A stretch of DNA of 6,118 nucleotides from Halodesulfurarchaeum sp. GTDB taxonomy: Archaea; Halobacteriota; Halobacteria; Halobacteriales; Halobacteriaceae. Shown here one piece after another: positions 1 to 6,075 of the stretch (its first letter is position 1; every line of letters starts with the position of its first letter). The stretch is taken from contig JAGXLJ010000079.1 of assembly GCA_018334775.1 (NCBI GenBank), positions 1-6,118 on the forward strand, read 5' to 3'. The position numbers were made by a program, and so were the translations under genes. The notes beneath the pieces were generated by a model. It did not search any database. It had not been told where the DNA came from and saw only the letters and a program-made list of their open reading frames with translations.

Positions 1-292
1 ACGAGACCGCATGTCTCGCTGCTGGATAACGGAGCCGCCCTTTGGTTGTCTTGGAGACGACTCGAAACGCTCTAGGCCACCCTGCATCCGTGTAGGCCTT
101 TGTGGCACGTTCCAGGGCCTGTTTGCACGCTTCGAATGATTCCGTGAACGGATGGAGTGGCGTTGCCTCTCCTAGCCCCGTTGGACCAGTACCGACCTGG
201 AACAGAACCCCCTGTCTCGTGTGGAGAGTTTCACGGGCCGTTTGCAGTGGCGGATCGAGTTTCAGTTCGAACGAGTCAATTGTTGCGCTCAT
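1..292 (-). CDS. menC: o-Succinylbenzoate synthase, N-terminal part (cut by left edge)
   Basis: MenC is an enolase-superfamily dehydratase that converts SHCHC to o-succinylbenzoate in the cytoplasm, between MenD/MenH and MenE. My translation of the minus strand from the ATG at 292-290 gives 97 stop-free codons, starting MSATIDSFELKLDPPLQTAR. They show the N-terminal capping domain of the family: a beta strand, then PLQTAR at residues 15-20, the GLGEATPLHPFTES segment (about 45-58; compare the G-x-GEA-x-PLPG-x-[ST]E motif of MenC proteins), and PAARHAVS at the edge. The barrel with the catalytic lysines and metal ligands lies outside the window, so activity cannot be judged. The start is fixed by a 4-base ATGA overlap with the menA stop, which implies translational coupling; no Shine-Dalgarno sequence is visible. 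The visible part is net basic (about 13 K/R to 9 D/E), unlike the acidic neighbours. Another enolase-superfamily enzyme is possible from the N-terminus alone, but the position after menA argues for MenC. Confidence 0.86.
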   Translation of the reverse strand, partial: MSATIDSFELKLDPPLQTARETLHTRQGVLFQVGTGPTGLGEATPLHPFTESFEACKQALERATKAYTDAGWPRAFRVVSKTTKGRLRYPAARHAVS

Positions 293-1245
293 AGGACCAA
301 TCCAAGTGCAAAGAGGCCTCCAAAGGCGGCCACGAGTTGTCCGGTTCGTTCGAGTGCCGGATTGAGTTCGGCCGTGTTTCGACCCGTCAACACCATGCGC
401 GTCGCGGAGATGGCAAGCGGGAGACTGAGGAAGGGAAGCAAGACGACTGGACCGATCCCTTGGGTGAGGAAAAACCAGACTGGGACCGCATAGGCAACGG
501 CGGTCAACAGCACATATTCCACTCGACTCCATCGGTACCCAAGCAGGACAGCGAGAGTTCGTTTGCCCCCTTCGCGGTCGTCCTCGATGTCCCGAATGTT
601 GTTTACGACCAGGATATTCGTGACCGGGCCGGCCATCGAGAGGCTGGCAACGAGTGCAGAGAGTGGCAGCGTTTCGGGCTGGATTGTGAGCGGGATCGTT
701 TCCAAAAGCAGGGCACTCGCCTGGACGTAATAGGTTCCAGTCACGGCGATGACGCCGAAAAACAGGAACGCAAAGAGATCCCCAAGCGCGTGTGAGCCGA
801 TGGGATAGGGACCCCCGGAGTACGCAAAGCCGCTGGCGATGCTCGCCAATCCGATAATGACGATCGGAAGGCCACCGATCGAGACCAGGTAAATCCCGAT
901 CAGAAAGGCCAGCCCGTAACTGAGCACTGCGGCCCCAAAAACGCGCTTAGCGGGGATGAGGCCGGATTGACTCACACGGACATAGCCCGCCGATTCGTCG
1001 GAATCCACCCCTTTCTCGTAGTCGAAGTAGTCGTTCGCGAAGTCCGTCCCTGTTTGAAGCAGGAGCGCACCAAAGAGCGCGGCGATGGCCGGCAGTGGTG
1101 CAAACACCCCTTCGTGAACGGCCAGAGCCGTGCCGACGACCACTGGCGATGCTCCAGCCGGTTTCACATGTGGTCGGGCCGCGATGACCCATGCCCGCCA
1201 CCGGGGAATATCTCCCGGGCCAGGCGACCGGTCCTCGTCGCTCAT
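289..1245 (-). CDS. menA: 1,4-Dihydroxy-2-naphthoate polyprenyltransferase
   Basis: MenA is a UbiA-superfamily membrane enzyme that joins a polyprenyl diphosphate to DHNA with loss of CO2, giving demethylmenaquinone. The 318-residue protein has a short acidic N-terminus and about eight or nine hydrophobic segments (roughly 31-44, 50-66, 102-121, 124-142, 154-173, 197-215, 242-260, 264-285, 301-318). The two Asp-rich prenyl-diphosphate/Mg motifs are present: NDYFDYEKGVD at 71-81 and NNIRDIEDDREGGKRTLA at 215-232. The RPHVKPAGASP stretch (24-34) matches the RPxx-xPA start usual in MenA, and AYSGGPYPIG (141-150) sits in the loop after the fourth helix. Length is normal. The ATG at 1245 follows the menB stop after one base, and the TGA stop overlaps the menC ATG, so translation is probably coupled on both sides; I see no Shine-Dalgarno sequence just upstream. 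Other UbiA members (geranylgeranylglyceryl phosphate synthase type, UbiA) are less likely given the men context. The prenyl length cannot be read from the sequence. Confidence 0.95.
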   Translation of the reverse strand: MSDEDRSPGPGDIPRWRAWVIAARPHVKPAGASPVVVGTALAVHEGVFAPLPAIAALFGALLLQTGTDFANDYFDYEKGVDSDESAGYVRVSQSGLIPAKRVFGAAVLSYGLAFLIGIYLVSIGGLPIVIIGLASIASGFAYSGGPYPIGSHALGDLFAFLFFGVIAVTGTYYVQASALLLETIPLTIQPETLPLSALVASLSMAGPVTNILVVNNIRDIEDDREGGKRTLAVLLGYRWSRVEYVLLTAVAYAVPVWFFLTQGIGPVVLLPFLSLPLAISATRMVLTGRNTAELNPALERTGQLVAAFGGLFALGLVL

Positions 1246-1246
1246 T

Positions 1247-2128
1247 TCAGTAATGCCACGGGAAGTCCTCGAAGGACGGCTCCCGGTTTTCGAGGAACGC
1301 GTCCCTGCCCTCCGCGGCTTGATCTGTCATATACGCGAGTCGGGTCGCCTCGCCCGAAAACACCTGCTGACCGACCAATCCGTCGTCGATGCCGTTGAAC
1401 GCATATTTGAGCATTCGAATCGAGGTCGGACTCTTCTTCGAGATCGTTTCGGCCATCTCGAGTGCCCGGTCTTCCAACGCCTCGTGTGGGACGACCTCAT
1501 TGACCATTCCCATTTCGGCAGCGGTCTCCGCGTCGTAGGTTTTCCCGAGGAAAAATATCTCGCGGGCGCGCTTCTGACCGACTTGTCGAGCCAGATAGGC
1601 CGAGCCAAATCCACCATCGAAACTGGCCACATCCGGGTCCGTCTGCTTGAACTTCGCTTCTTCGTCGCTCGCGATGGTCAGATCACAAACTGCGTGGAGG
1701 CTGTGTCCGCCCCCAACTGCCCAGCCGGGGACGACGGCTATCACCGGTTTTGGGAGGTGACGGATCTGCCGCTGGACCTCGAGGATGTGTAGTCGTCCTG
1801 TCGAGGCCTCACTTTCGTCTCCGTACTCGTATCCATCGGCCGAGCGAACCGACTGGTCGCCACCTGACGAGAACGCCCACCCGTCATCGTCCGGAGAGGG
1901 GCCGTTTCCAGTCAACAACACGGCGCCAACGTCTGTTTGGCGTTTCGCGTGATCCAGGGCAGTCGCGAGTTCGTCGACCGTTTGGGGCCGGAACGCGTTC
2001 CTGACTTCCGGCCGGTCGAAGGCGATGCGGACCGCACCTACCTCACGGGCCCGGTGATAGGTAATATCCGAAAAATCGAGCCCGTCAACGGGTGTCCACC
2101 GATCGGGATCGAAGAGCGTCGAGACCAT
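1247..2128 (-). CDS. menB: 1,4-Dihydroxy-2-naphthoyl-CoA synthase, type II (Asp) form
   Basis: MenB is a crotonase-fold enzyme that closes the second ring of o-succinylbenzoyl-CoA (Dieckmann-type) to give DHNA-CoA. The 293 residues match the family throughout: RNAFRP at 43-48, SGGDQ at 88-92 (oxyanion and CoA region), GWAVGGGHSLH at 135-145, KQTDPDVASFDGG at 161-173, and a C-terminal arm with GQQVFSGEATRLAYMTD (253-269, containing the Tyr266 contributed to a neighbouring subunit in MenB hexamers). The residue equivalent to E. coli Gly156 is Asp164. In the family this Asp marks bicarbonate-independent (type II) enzymes, in which its carboxylate replaces bound bicarbonate. From memory, the QTD-SFDGG block and the C-terminus resemble mycobacterial MenB more than E. 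coli MenB. The ATG at 2128 lies 24-30 bases downstream of a TTTTTTA box, which suggests a leaderless transcript. The gene ends 1 base before menA. Confidence 0.96.
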   Translation of the reverse strand: MVSTLFDPDRWTPVDGLDFSDITYHRAREVGAVRIAFDRPEVRNAFRPQTVDELATALDHAKRQTDVGAVLLTGNGPSPDDDGWAFSSGGDQSVRSADGYEYGDESEASTGRLHILEVQRQIRHLPKPVIAVVPGWAVGGGHSLHAVCDLTIASDEEAKFKQTDPDVASFDGGFGSAYLARQVGQKRAREIFFLGKTYDAETAAEMGMVNEVVPHEALEDRALEMAETISKKSPTSIRMLKYAFNGIDDGLVGQQVFSGEATRLAYMTDQAAEGRDAFLENREPSFEDFPWHY

Positions 2129-2151
2129 TACTCGTCAGGAATACCGCGGCC

Positions 2152-2158
2152 TAAAAAA
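2152..2158 (-). promoter_or_regulatory. TATA-like box for leaderless menB-menA-menC transcription
   Basis: In the 51-base menD-menB gap (2129-2179) the minus strand reads TTTTTTA at 2158-2152. The box spans 24-30 bases upstream of the A of the menB ATG (2128). This is the distance expected between an archaeal TATA box and the transcription start when the mRNA starts at, or next to, the start codon, as is common in haloarchaea. No Shine-Dalgarno sequence lies between the box and the ATG, which fits a leaderless message. The box sits in a small dyad, GCCT-TTTTT-AGGC (2161-2149), which could be a binding site or chance. The same T-run could instead serve as a U-tract terminator for the menF-menD transcript; both roles are compatible. 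Confidence 0.5.
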
Positions 2159-2179
2159 GGCTCCCGCTGTGCTCGTCGG

Positions 2180-3925
2180 TTATTCGTTGAGCCGATCTTC
2201 GACCGTCTCACGTATCGAGTTCCGGATTTCATGGCTTCGTTCGGCGTCAGTCCGCACTTCCAAGACCTGTGTGCCTGGGGAATTGGCGCTTTTGGCGACT
2301 GCCTCACCCACGGTTTCCGGCTTGATCGTGTCGAACTCCAAGTCGTACAGCGCTTCGGTGGCCGAGAAATCGAGATTGTGTGGGGTTTTGAACTGCGACT
2401 CGAACGGCGGGTCGAAATCTGCGATCGGGAGCATGTGGAAGATTGCACCCCCATCGTTGTTGACGAGGACGATGGTCGCGTCGAGGCCGAACCGACCGAG
2501 AGCGATGAGGCCATTCATGTCGTGGAAGTAGGCCAGGTCACCTGTCACGGCGATAAGCGGATCTGGTGTTGCTTTCCCAGCCCCGAGGGCGGTGCTGAGG
2601 ATTCCATCGATGCCGCTTGCACCGCGATTTCCGAGAACAGTGAGAGCCGCCTCTTGGGGCTGTCCAAAGCGGTCGAGGTCCCGGACGGCCATACTGTTCG
2701 AGACGAAGATCGTCGCGGGGTCGGGCGCTTCTCGGGTGACCTGCCCGAGAACGGTTCCTTCCGAAGGACGATATTCTGCTGTATTCACTGCCTGCCAGTG
2801 GACTGTTTCTGCCCGATCGAAGCGCTCTTTCCAGGCGGTTGACGGGGCCGCATCGATCGGGTCGAGGGACTCAACCAATGGGCGGACCGCGGAGTGGACG
2901 TGATCGGTCGCAGTAAACGTGGCCTCTTGCCAGCCACCGGCCGGGTCGATCAGGAACTGGCGAGTCGCGCTGTCCCGAAGATACTGTCTGAGCGGTTTCG
3001 ACGTCGGTGAGGCGCCGAACCGGACGACGACATCGGGGTCGGGCCACGATGCGGTTGCTGTGGTCCCCAAATACCCGTCATAACCCCCAAATACCTGTGC
3101 CTCCGCTAAATGGTCGCCGAATCTCATATTCGAAAGTGGATCGGCGAGAAGCGGGAATCCAGTCTGCGTTCCTAGTTTAGCGATAGCCGCTTGGCGATCA
3201 GGATCTGGTGCGAGAGGTCCCGCGACGAGCAAACCCCGGCTGGCATTTTCGATGGCTTCGGTGAGGTCCGAGATTGCCGCAGGCGCGGGCCTGACTGTTC
3301 CGCGATGTGTTTTGACCGCTGTCCCTTCTTGACTCCCCGTGTCGGCCCATTGTTCGATTGCGGCTTGTTCGGTCGGTTCTTCGACCGGCGCGAGCGGTTT
3401 TCGCAGCGGGACGTTGAGATGAACTGGTCCAGCATTTGGGGGCTTGGCTGCTCTGACGGCCCTGGCGACGGTCGTGCGAAGTGAGCGACGGGTCCGAGGT
3501 CGAGCATCCGGGGTGGGAAGGGTTCGGGCGAATCGAGGCGCGTCTCCATAGAGGTCGTGTTGATCGATCGTCTGATTTGCGCCACTATCCTGCAATTCTG
3601 GCGGGCGGTCCGCGGTGAGAACGACCAGTGGTGTTCGAGAATGATGGGCTTCCACGACTGCCGGGTGGAAATTCACCGCGCCCGTTCCAGATGTCGAAAC
3701 GAGAACGCCGGGCTCACCGGATTGTTTGCCGTATCCTAGAGCGTAAAATCCCGCCGAGCGCTCGTCGAGATGCGTATCGATTTCGGCCCCGTCGGCTCCG
3801 GCGGCGGCCACGGTCAGCGGCGTCGAACGGCTGCCTGGTGCAATGACGAACTGGGCAAGTCCACTTGCCACGAGTTCCCCAACGAGGTTGTTCGCCCAGA
3901 GGGTACTCAGGTTTGGGGCACTCAT
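2180..3925 (-). CDS. menD: SEPHCHC synthase (2-succinyl-5-enolpyruvyl-6-hydroxy-3-cyclohexene-1-carboxylate synthase)
   Basis: MenD is a thiamine-diphosphate enzyme that decarboxylates 2-oxoglutarate and adds the succinyl-semialdehyde unit to isochorismate. With the start at 3925 it has 581 residues, close to the usual 550-580. Seen: PGSRSTPL at 30-37 (Ser32 and Arg33), the ThDP-activating Glu55 in HLDERSAGF, TADRPPEL at 104-111 (Arg107), NQTIDQ at 117-122 (Gln118), TSKPLRQYL at 308-316 (Lys310; the following residue is Pro where E. coli has Arg), Arg415 in NSMAVRD, Arg434 in GNRGASGID, and the ThDP-Mg motif from GDL (462-464) to NNDGG (489-493). Glu55, Arg33, Arg107 and Gln118 keep the E. 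coli numbering. A hydrophilic linker (about 181-212) separates the first and middle domains. The frame stays open upstream to an ATG at 3973, but 3925 is preferred: it has GGAGGT 6 bases upstream, its ATGA overlaps the menF stop, and the protein then begins as MSAPNLSTLW, the usual family start. Confidence 0.96.
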   Translation of the reverse strand: MSAPNLSTLWANNLVGELVASGLAQFVIAPGSRSTPLTVAAAGADGAEIDTHLDERSAGFYALGYGKQSGEPGVLVSTSGTGAVNFHPAVVEAHHSRTPLVVLTADRPPELQDSGANQTIDQHDLYGDAPRFARTLPTPDARPRTRRSLRTTVARAVRAAKPPNAGPVHLNVPLRKPLAPVEEPTEQAAIEQWADTGSQEGTAVKTHRGTVRPAPAAISDLTEAIENASRGLLVAGPLAPDPDRQAAIAKLGTQTGFPLLADPLSNMRFGDHLAEAQVFGGYDGYLGTTATASWPDPDVVVRFGASPTSKPLRQYLRDSATRQFLIDPAGGWQEATFTATDHVHSAVRPLVESLDPIDAAPSTAWKERFDRAETVHWQAVNTAEYRPSEGTVLGQVTREAPDPATIFVSNSMAVRDLDRFGQPQEAALTVLGNRGASGIDGILSTALGAGKATPDPLIAVTGDLAYFHDMNGLIALGRFGLDATIVLVNNDGGAIFHMLPIADFDPPFESQFKTPHNLDFSATEALYDLEFDTIKPETVGEAVAKSANSPGTQVLEVRTDAERSHEIRNSIRETVEDRLNE

Positions 3926-5313
3926 TCGAGGACCTCCCGGATCGGCTCGAACTTCGCTTCCAGTTCGCTCCATTCCGTCTCGGGGTCGCTTCCGGCCACG
4001 ATACCGTTCCCCGCGAATAGGGTGGCTCGACCTGGTTTGGCGAGTGCAGATCGAATGCCGACCGCGAAGGTTCCATCACCATATGCATCGAACCACCCGA
4101 CTGGCGCACCATACCATCCCCTGACCGTCGATTCGATTTCGGCGATGGTGTCTCTAGCCGCTGCAGTCGGCAGGCCGCCAACTGCCGGTGTCGGGTGGAG
4201 AAGTTCGACGAGATCGAGGACATGGACGTCTTGGGGCAATGAGGCGGCGATGGGTGTTTGCAGGTGATGGACGTTCGCCAGCGTTCTCACTGTTCGGCTG
4301 CCGACCTCGACTGTTGCACCGAGTTCCCGCAATTGCTCGGTAATGCGGTCCGCAACCAGATCGTGCTCGGTCGCGAGCGTTTGATCGCCCAACAGGCGCT
4401 TAGTTTGAGCTTGGTCGCCAGCCAAATCTGTCCCACGTTTGACCGTGCCGGCCAGCGCTTCAGTGCTGAGTGACCGGCCCCGTTTTTCGACGAGCCGTTC
4501 CGGCGAAGCTCCGAAAAACGTCGTGTGTGTTTTTGCTGACGGTTCGGCTGTGGGAGCTGTAAAGCTGAACCGATAGCATTTCGGATACCGGGTTTCGAGA
4601 TCGGCTAACACTGATCCGATATCCAGTTTGCCATCGAGTTTGAGATCGAACGCTTCGGCAAGGACCGCCTTCTGTAAGTCGCCCTTGGCGATGATGTCAC
4701 GAACTGCCCGTACGCGGTCGGTCCACGTCGACTGCTCCGCGCGGAGCCCTCCGCGGTCCGAACGAACGGAATCACTCGGTTGAGTGTCTGCCGGGGCGGT
4801 CGGTGCTGAGCCAGATTGTTGGTCCGGCGTGTCTTGGCTTCCCTCTCCCGCTTCTTCGAGGTCATAGACGGTTTTGGCAAGCCGATCCGTGGTCGCTCCC
4901 TGTCCGAACCCAGTGATCCATGTTCGGTCCTCTGAAAGGGTGATCTGGACAGCCGGCAACAGGAATCCTGCCGGCTCGAACTCGGACCAGGGGTCTGCCA
5001 ACCTGGGTGTGTCGAAGAAGGAAAACCCCCCGAACAACCGTGGCCGGGCAGGAAGTGGAATCCCGTCCTGTTCAACCCTGTCGAAAAGCTGACGACCCTT
5101 CGCCTTAACAGTTTGAAATCGGTCCGGGCCGCTGCCGCTAACCCGTGCCGCCCGGCCACTGGCGAGGAGGGGCGGGTGATTGGGGCCTGCCCACACAGCT
5201 GTCACCTCATCGAGTGCGTTAATTGCGTCTTGCAGCGCCACTGGGTGGGTTTTACGGACGCCTGTTTCGATGGGGCGATCTCCCCCTGTTGGGTTGCTTA
5301 CGTCCATTGCCAT
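3922..5313 (-). CDS. menF: Isochorismate synthase
   Basis: MenF isomerises chorismate to isochorismate, the committed step into menaquinone, in the cytoplasm with Mg2+. From the ATG at 5313 it has 463 residues. The C-terminal chorismate-binding domain (about 196-463) is complete: QKAVLAE at 214-220 (Lys215, equivalent to E. coli Lys190, the base), FGASPERL at 267-274 (Glu272, equivalent to Glu240), STEALAGTVKRG at 283-294, ATEHDLV at 314-320 (Glu316, Mg ligand), HLQTPI at 350-355, LHPTPAVGGLP at 372-382, FAGNGIVAGSDP at 433-444 and Glu447 in TEW (second Mg ligand). The N-terminal half is weakly conserved and joined by an acidic, Gly/Ser/Gln/Pro-rich linker (about 155-197). The open frame reaches 5478, but that would overlap the upstream gene by 106 bases; the ATG at 5313 has AGAGG 8 bases upstream. 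The ATG at 5307 (461 residues) is an alternative. The stop overlaps menD (ATGA). A salicylate-forming or EntC-type role is possible by fold, but the neighbours fix MenF. Confidence 0.94.
   Translation of the reverse strand: MAMDVSNPTGGDRPIETGVRKTHPVALQDAINALDEVTAVWAGPNHPPLLASGRAARVSGSGPDRFQTVKAKGRQLFDRVEQDGIPLPARPRLFGGFSFFDTPRLADPWSEFEPAGFLLPAVQITLSEDRTWITGFGQGATTDRLAKTVYDLEEAGEGSQDTPDQQSGSAPTAPADTQPSDSVRSDRGGLRAEQSTWTDRVRAVRDIIAKGDLQKAVLAEAFDLKLDGKLDIGSVLADLETRYPKCYRFSFTAPTAEPSAKTHTTFFGASPERLVEKRGRSLSTEALAGTVKRGTDLAGDQAQTKRLLGDQTLATEHDLVADRITEQLRELGATVEVGSRTVRTLANVHHLQTPIAASLPQDVHVLDLVELLHPTPAVGGLPTAAARDTIAEIESTVRGWYGAPVGWFDAYGDGTFAVGIRSALAKPGRATLFAGNGIVAGSDPETEWSELEAKFEPIREVLE
3932..3937 (-). 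promoter_or_regulatory. Shine-Dalgarno site of menD
   Basis: The minus strand reads GGAGGT at 3937-3932, a full match to the anti-SD core, 6 bases before the ATG at 3925. It lies inside the last codons of menF. It decides the menD start against the in-frame ATG at 3973, and supports coupled menF-menD translation from one mRNA. Confidence 0.75.
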
Positions 5314-5321
5314 GCGTTCTG

Positions 5322-5326
5322 CCTCT
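5322..5326 (-). promoter_or_regulatory. Possible Shine-Dalgarno site of menF
   Basis: AGAGG on the minus strand (5326-5322) is 8 bases before the ATG at 5313 and 14 before the ATG at 5307, so it favours the former. A stronger GGGGAGGT at 5364-5357 is too far from both, and no in-frame ATG, GTG or TTG follows it at a suitable distance. No convincing TATA box is seen in the 59-base gap, so menF is probably read from the promoter of the molybdoenzyme gene or from a weak one I cannot recognise. Confidence 0.4.
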
Positions 5327-5372
5327 TGGTTTCCGTGTGAAATCGGCTGTGTTGGGACCTCCCCTGCATGTC

Positions 5373-5969
5373 CTAGCTGTACCGTTCTTCGGCCCAGGGA
5401 TTCGCGGTGACTGAATAGCCCCGTTTCTCCCAGTAGCCACGGACCGGCTCGGTTCGAAATTCGATCTCGGTGACCCACTTGGCCCCTTTGTACGCGTACT
5501 TGTGCGGGGTAATCAGTCTGAGTGGGCCGCCGTGTTCGCGGTCGAGCGGTTCGCCGTCGTGTTCGAAGGTAAGTAGCACCTCATCTCGGAGACAGTCCGA
5601 CAGTGGGAGATCCGTCGTGTATCCATCGGCCGCGTGAAAGAGGACATGCGCTGCATCCGGATCGATGTCCAGCATTTCTGCTAGTTCGGGGACGGGTACC
5701 CCAGTGAACTCATGGTCAAAGGAACTCCAGCCAGTGACACAATGCACGTCCTGTCGCTGTGTCTCGGTTGGGAGGGCTTGCACCTTCTCCCAATCGAAGG
5801 TCCGTGGCGTGGAGACGGCTCCTGTGACCGAGAGGGTCCATGTTTCCTGATTTGTCGCCGGGACTTCACCTTTCGTGAAAACGGGGAACTCCGACGTCCG
5901 ACGTTGCCCTGGGGGGAGCCGGTCCCGGCCGAACTCCTGGTAGAGGTCGGTCACGTCCCTGACAGTCAT
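5373..5969 (-). CDS. Sulfite-oxidase-like molybdopterin-dependent oxidoreductase (YuiH-like, cytoplasmic)
   Basis: This 198-residue protein is a single molybdopterin-binding domain of the sulfite oxidase/YedY (MsrP) superfamily. Seen: FPVFTKGEVP at 28-37, the strand-rich start with WTLSVTGAVSTP (44-55), DVHCVTGWSSFDHEFTGVP at 74-92 with Cys77 as the expected Mo ligand, ADGYTTDLPL at 114-123, HDGEPLDREHGGPLRLITP (137-155), KGAKWV at 161-166 and the ending GYSVTANPWAEERYS, like the GYHxxGDPWxEERF tail of the bacterial 'sulfite oxidase-like oxidoreductase' (YuiH) group. There is no Tat signal, haem domain or sulfite-oxidase dimerisation domain, so it should be cytoplasmic and is unlikely to be a true sulfite oxidase. 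Substrate and electron partner are unknown. It is the first gene of the minus-strand run, 59 bases before menF and in the same direction, so it may share a transcript with the men genes. No Shine-Dalgarno sequence precedes the ATG, so translation may be leaderless. Confidence 0.9.
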   Translation of the reverse strand: MTVRDVTDLYQEFGRDRLPPGQRRTSEFPVFTKGEVPATNQETWTLSVTGAVSTPRTFDWEKVQALPTETQRQDVHCVTGWSSFDHEFTGVPVPELAEMLDIDPDAAHVLFHAADGYTTDLPLSDCLRDEVLLTFEHDGEPLDREHGGPLRLITPHKYAYKGAKWVTEIEFRTEPVRGYWEKRGYSVTANPWAEERYS

Positions 5970-6075
5970 ATCAATACTTTTGTCGGCGAGGATTAGTTCC
6001 TTGTGGTCCGGGTTATCTAGGGGAAGTACTGCCCGTCAGTCTTACGAAGGGAGGGGGCCAACCCCCGACTAATAG
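5970..6075. promoter_or_regulatory. Divergent intergenic promoter region
   Basis: These 106 bases separate the minus-strand operon from the plus-strand gene and must hold both promoters. For the minus strand, AACTAATC (5998-5991) is centred about 26 bases upstream of the ATG at 5969, the right place for a TATA box of a leaderless message, but the match is weak; TAGATAACC (6019-6011) is an alternative that would leave a leader of about 20 bases. For the plus strand, TTACGA (6042-6047) lies about 29-34 bases before the ATG at 6076, also a weak match. Neither start has a Shine-Dalgarno sequence. Confidence 0.45.
6053..6066. repeat. Perfect GC hairpin just upstream of the plus-strand gene
   Basis: GGGGG at 6053-6057 and CCCCC at 6062-6066 form a perfect 5-bp inverted repeat around the tetrad CCAA, ending 9 bases before the ATG at 6076. 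It has no T-run after it on either strand, so it does not look like a terminator. It could be an operator between TATA box and start, or chance. Confidence 0.35.

Noticed and set aside
1130..1792. 220-codon plus-strand open frame antisense to menB and the start of menA
   Set aside because: Same reason: it mirrors two clearly real genes and resembles no protein family I know.
1937..2842. 301-codon plus-strand open frame antisense to menD and the start of menB
   Set aside because: It has no recognisable motif and a Cys/Arg-rich composition, and it lies over MenD and MenB, whose catalytic motifs are intact on the other strand. GC-rich coding DNA often leaves such antisense frames open.
3926..3973. 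Upstream menD start at 3973
   Set aside because: The added 16 residues (MERTGSEVRADPGGPR) look like translated menF coding DNA, while the ATG at 3925 has GGAGGT at 6 bases, an ATGA overlap and the normal family start.
5314..5478. N-terminal extension of menF to the ATG at 5478
   Set aside because: It would overlap the end of the molybdoenzyme gene (5373-5478), whose conserved GYSVTANPWAEERYS tail is real in the other frame, and the added residues look unlike MenF.
6053..6066. GC hairpin as an intrinsic terminator
   Set aside because: There is no T-run on either strand after it, and it lies between two divergent gene starts, so no transcript from inside the window ends there.
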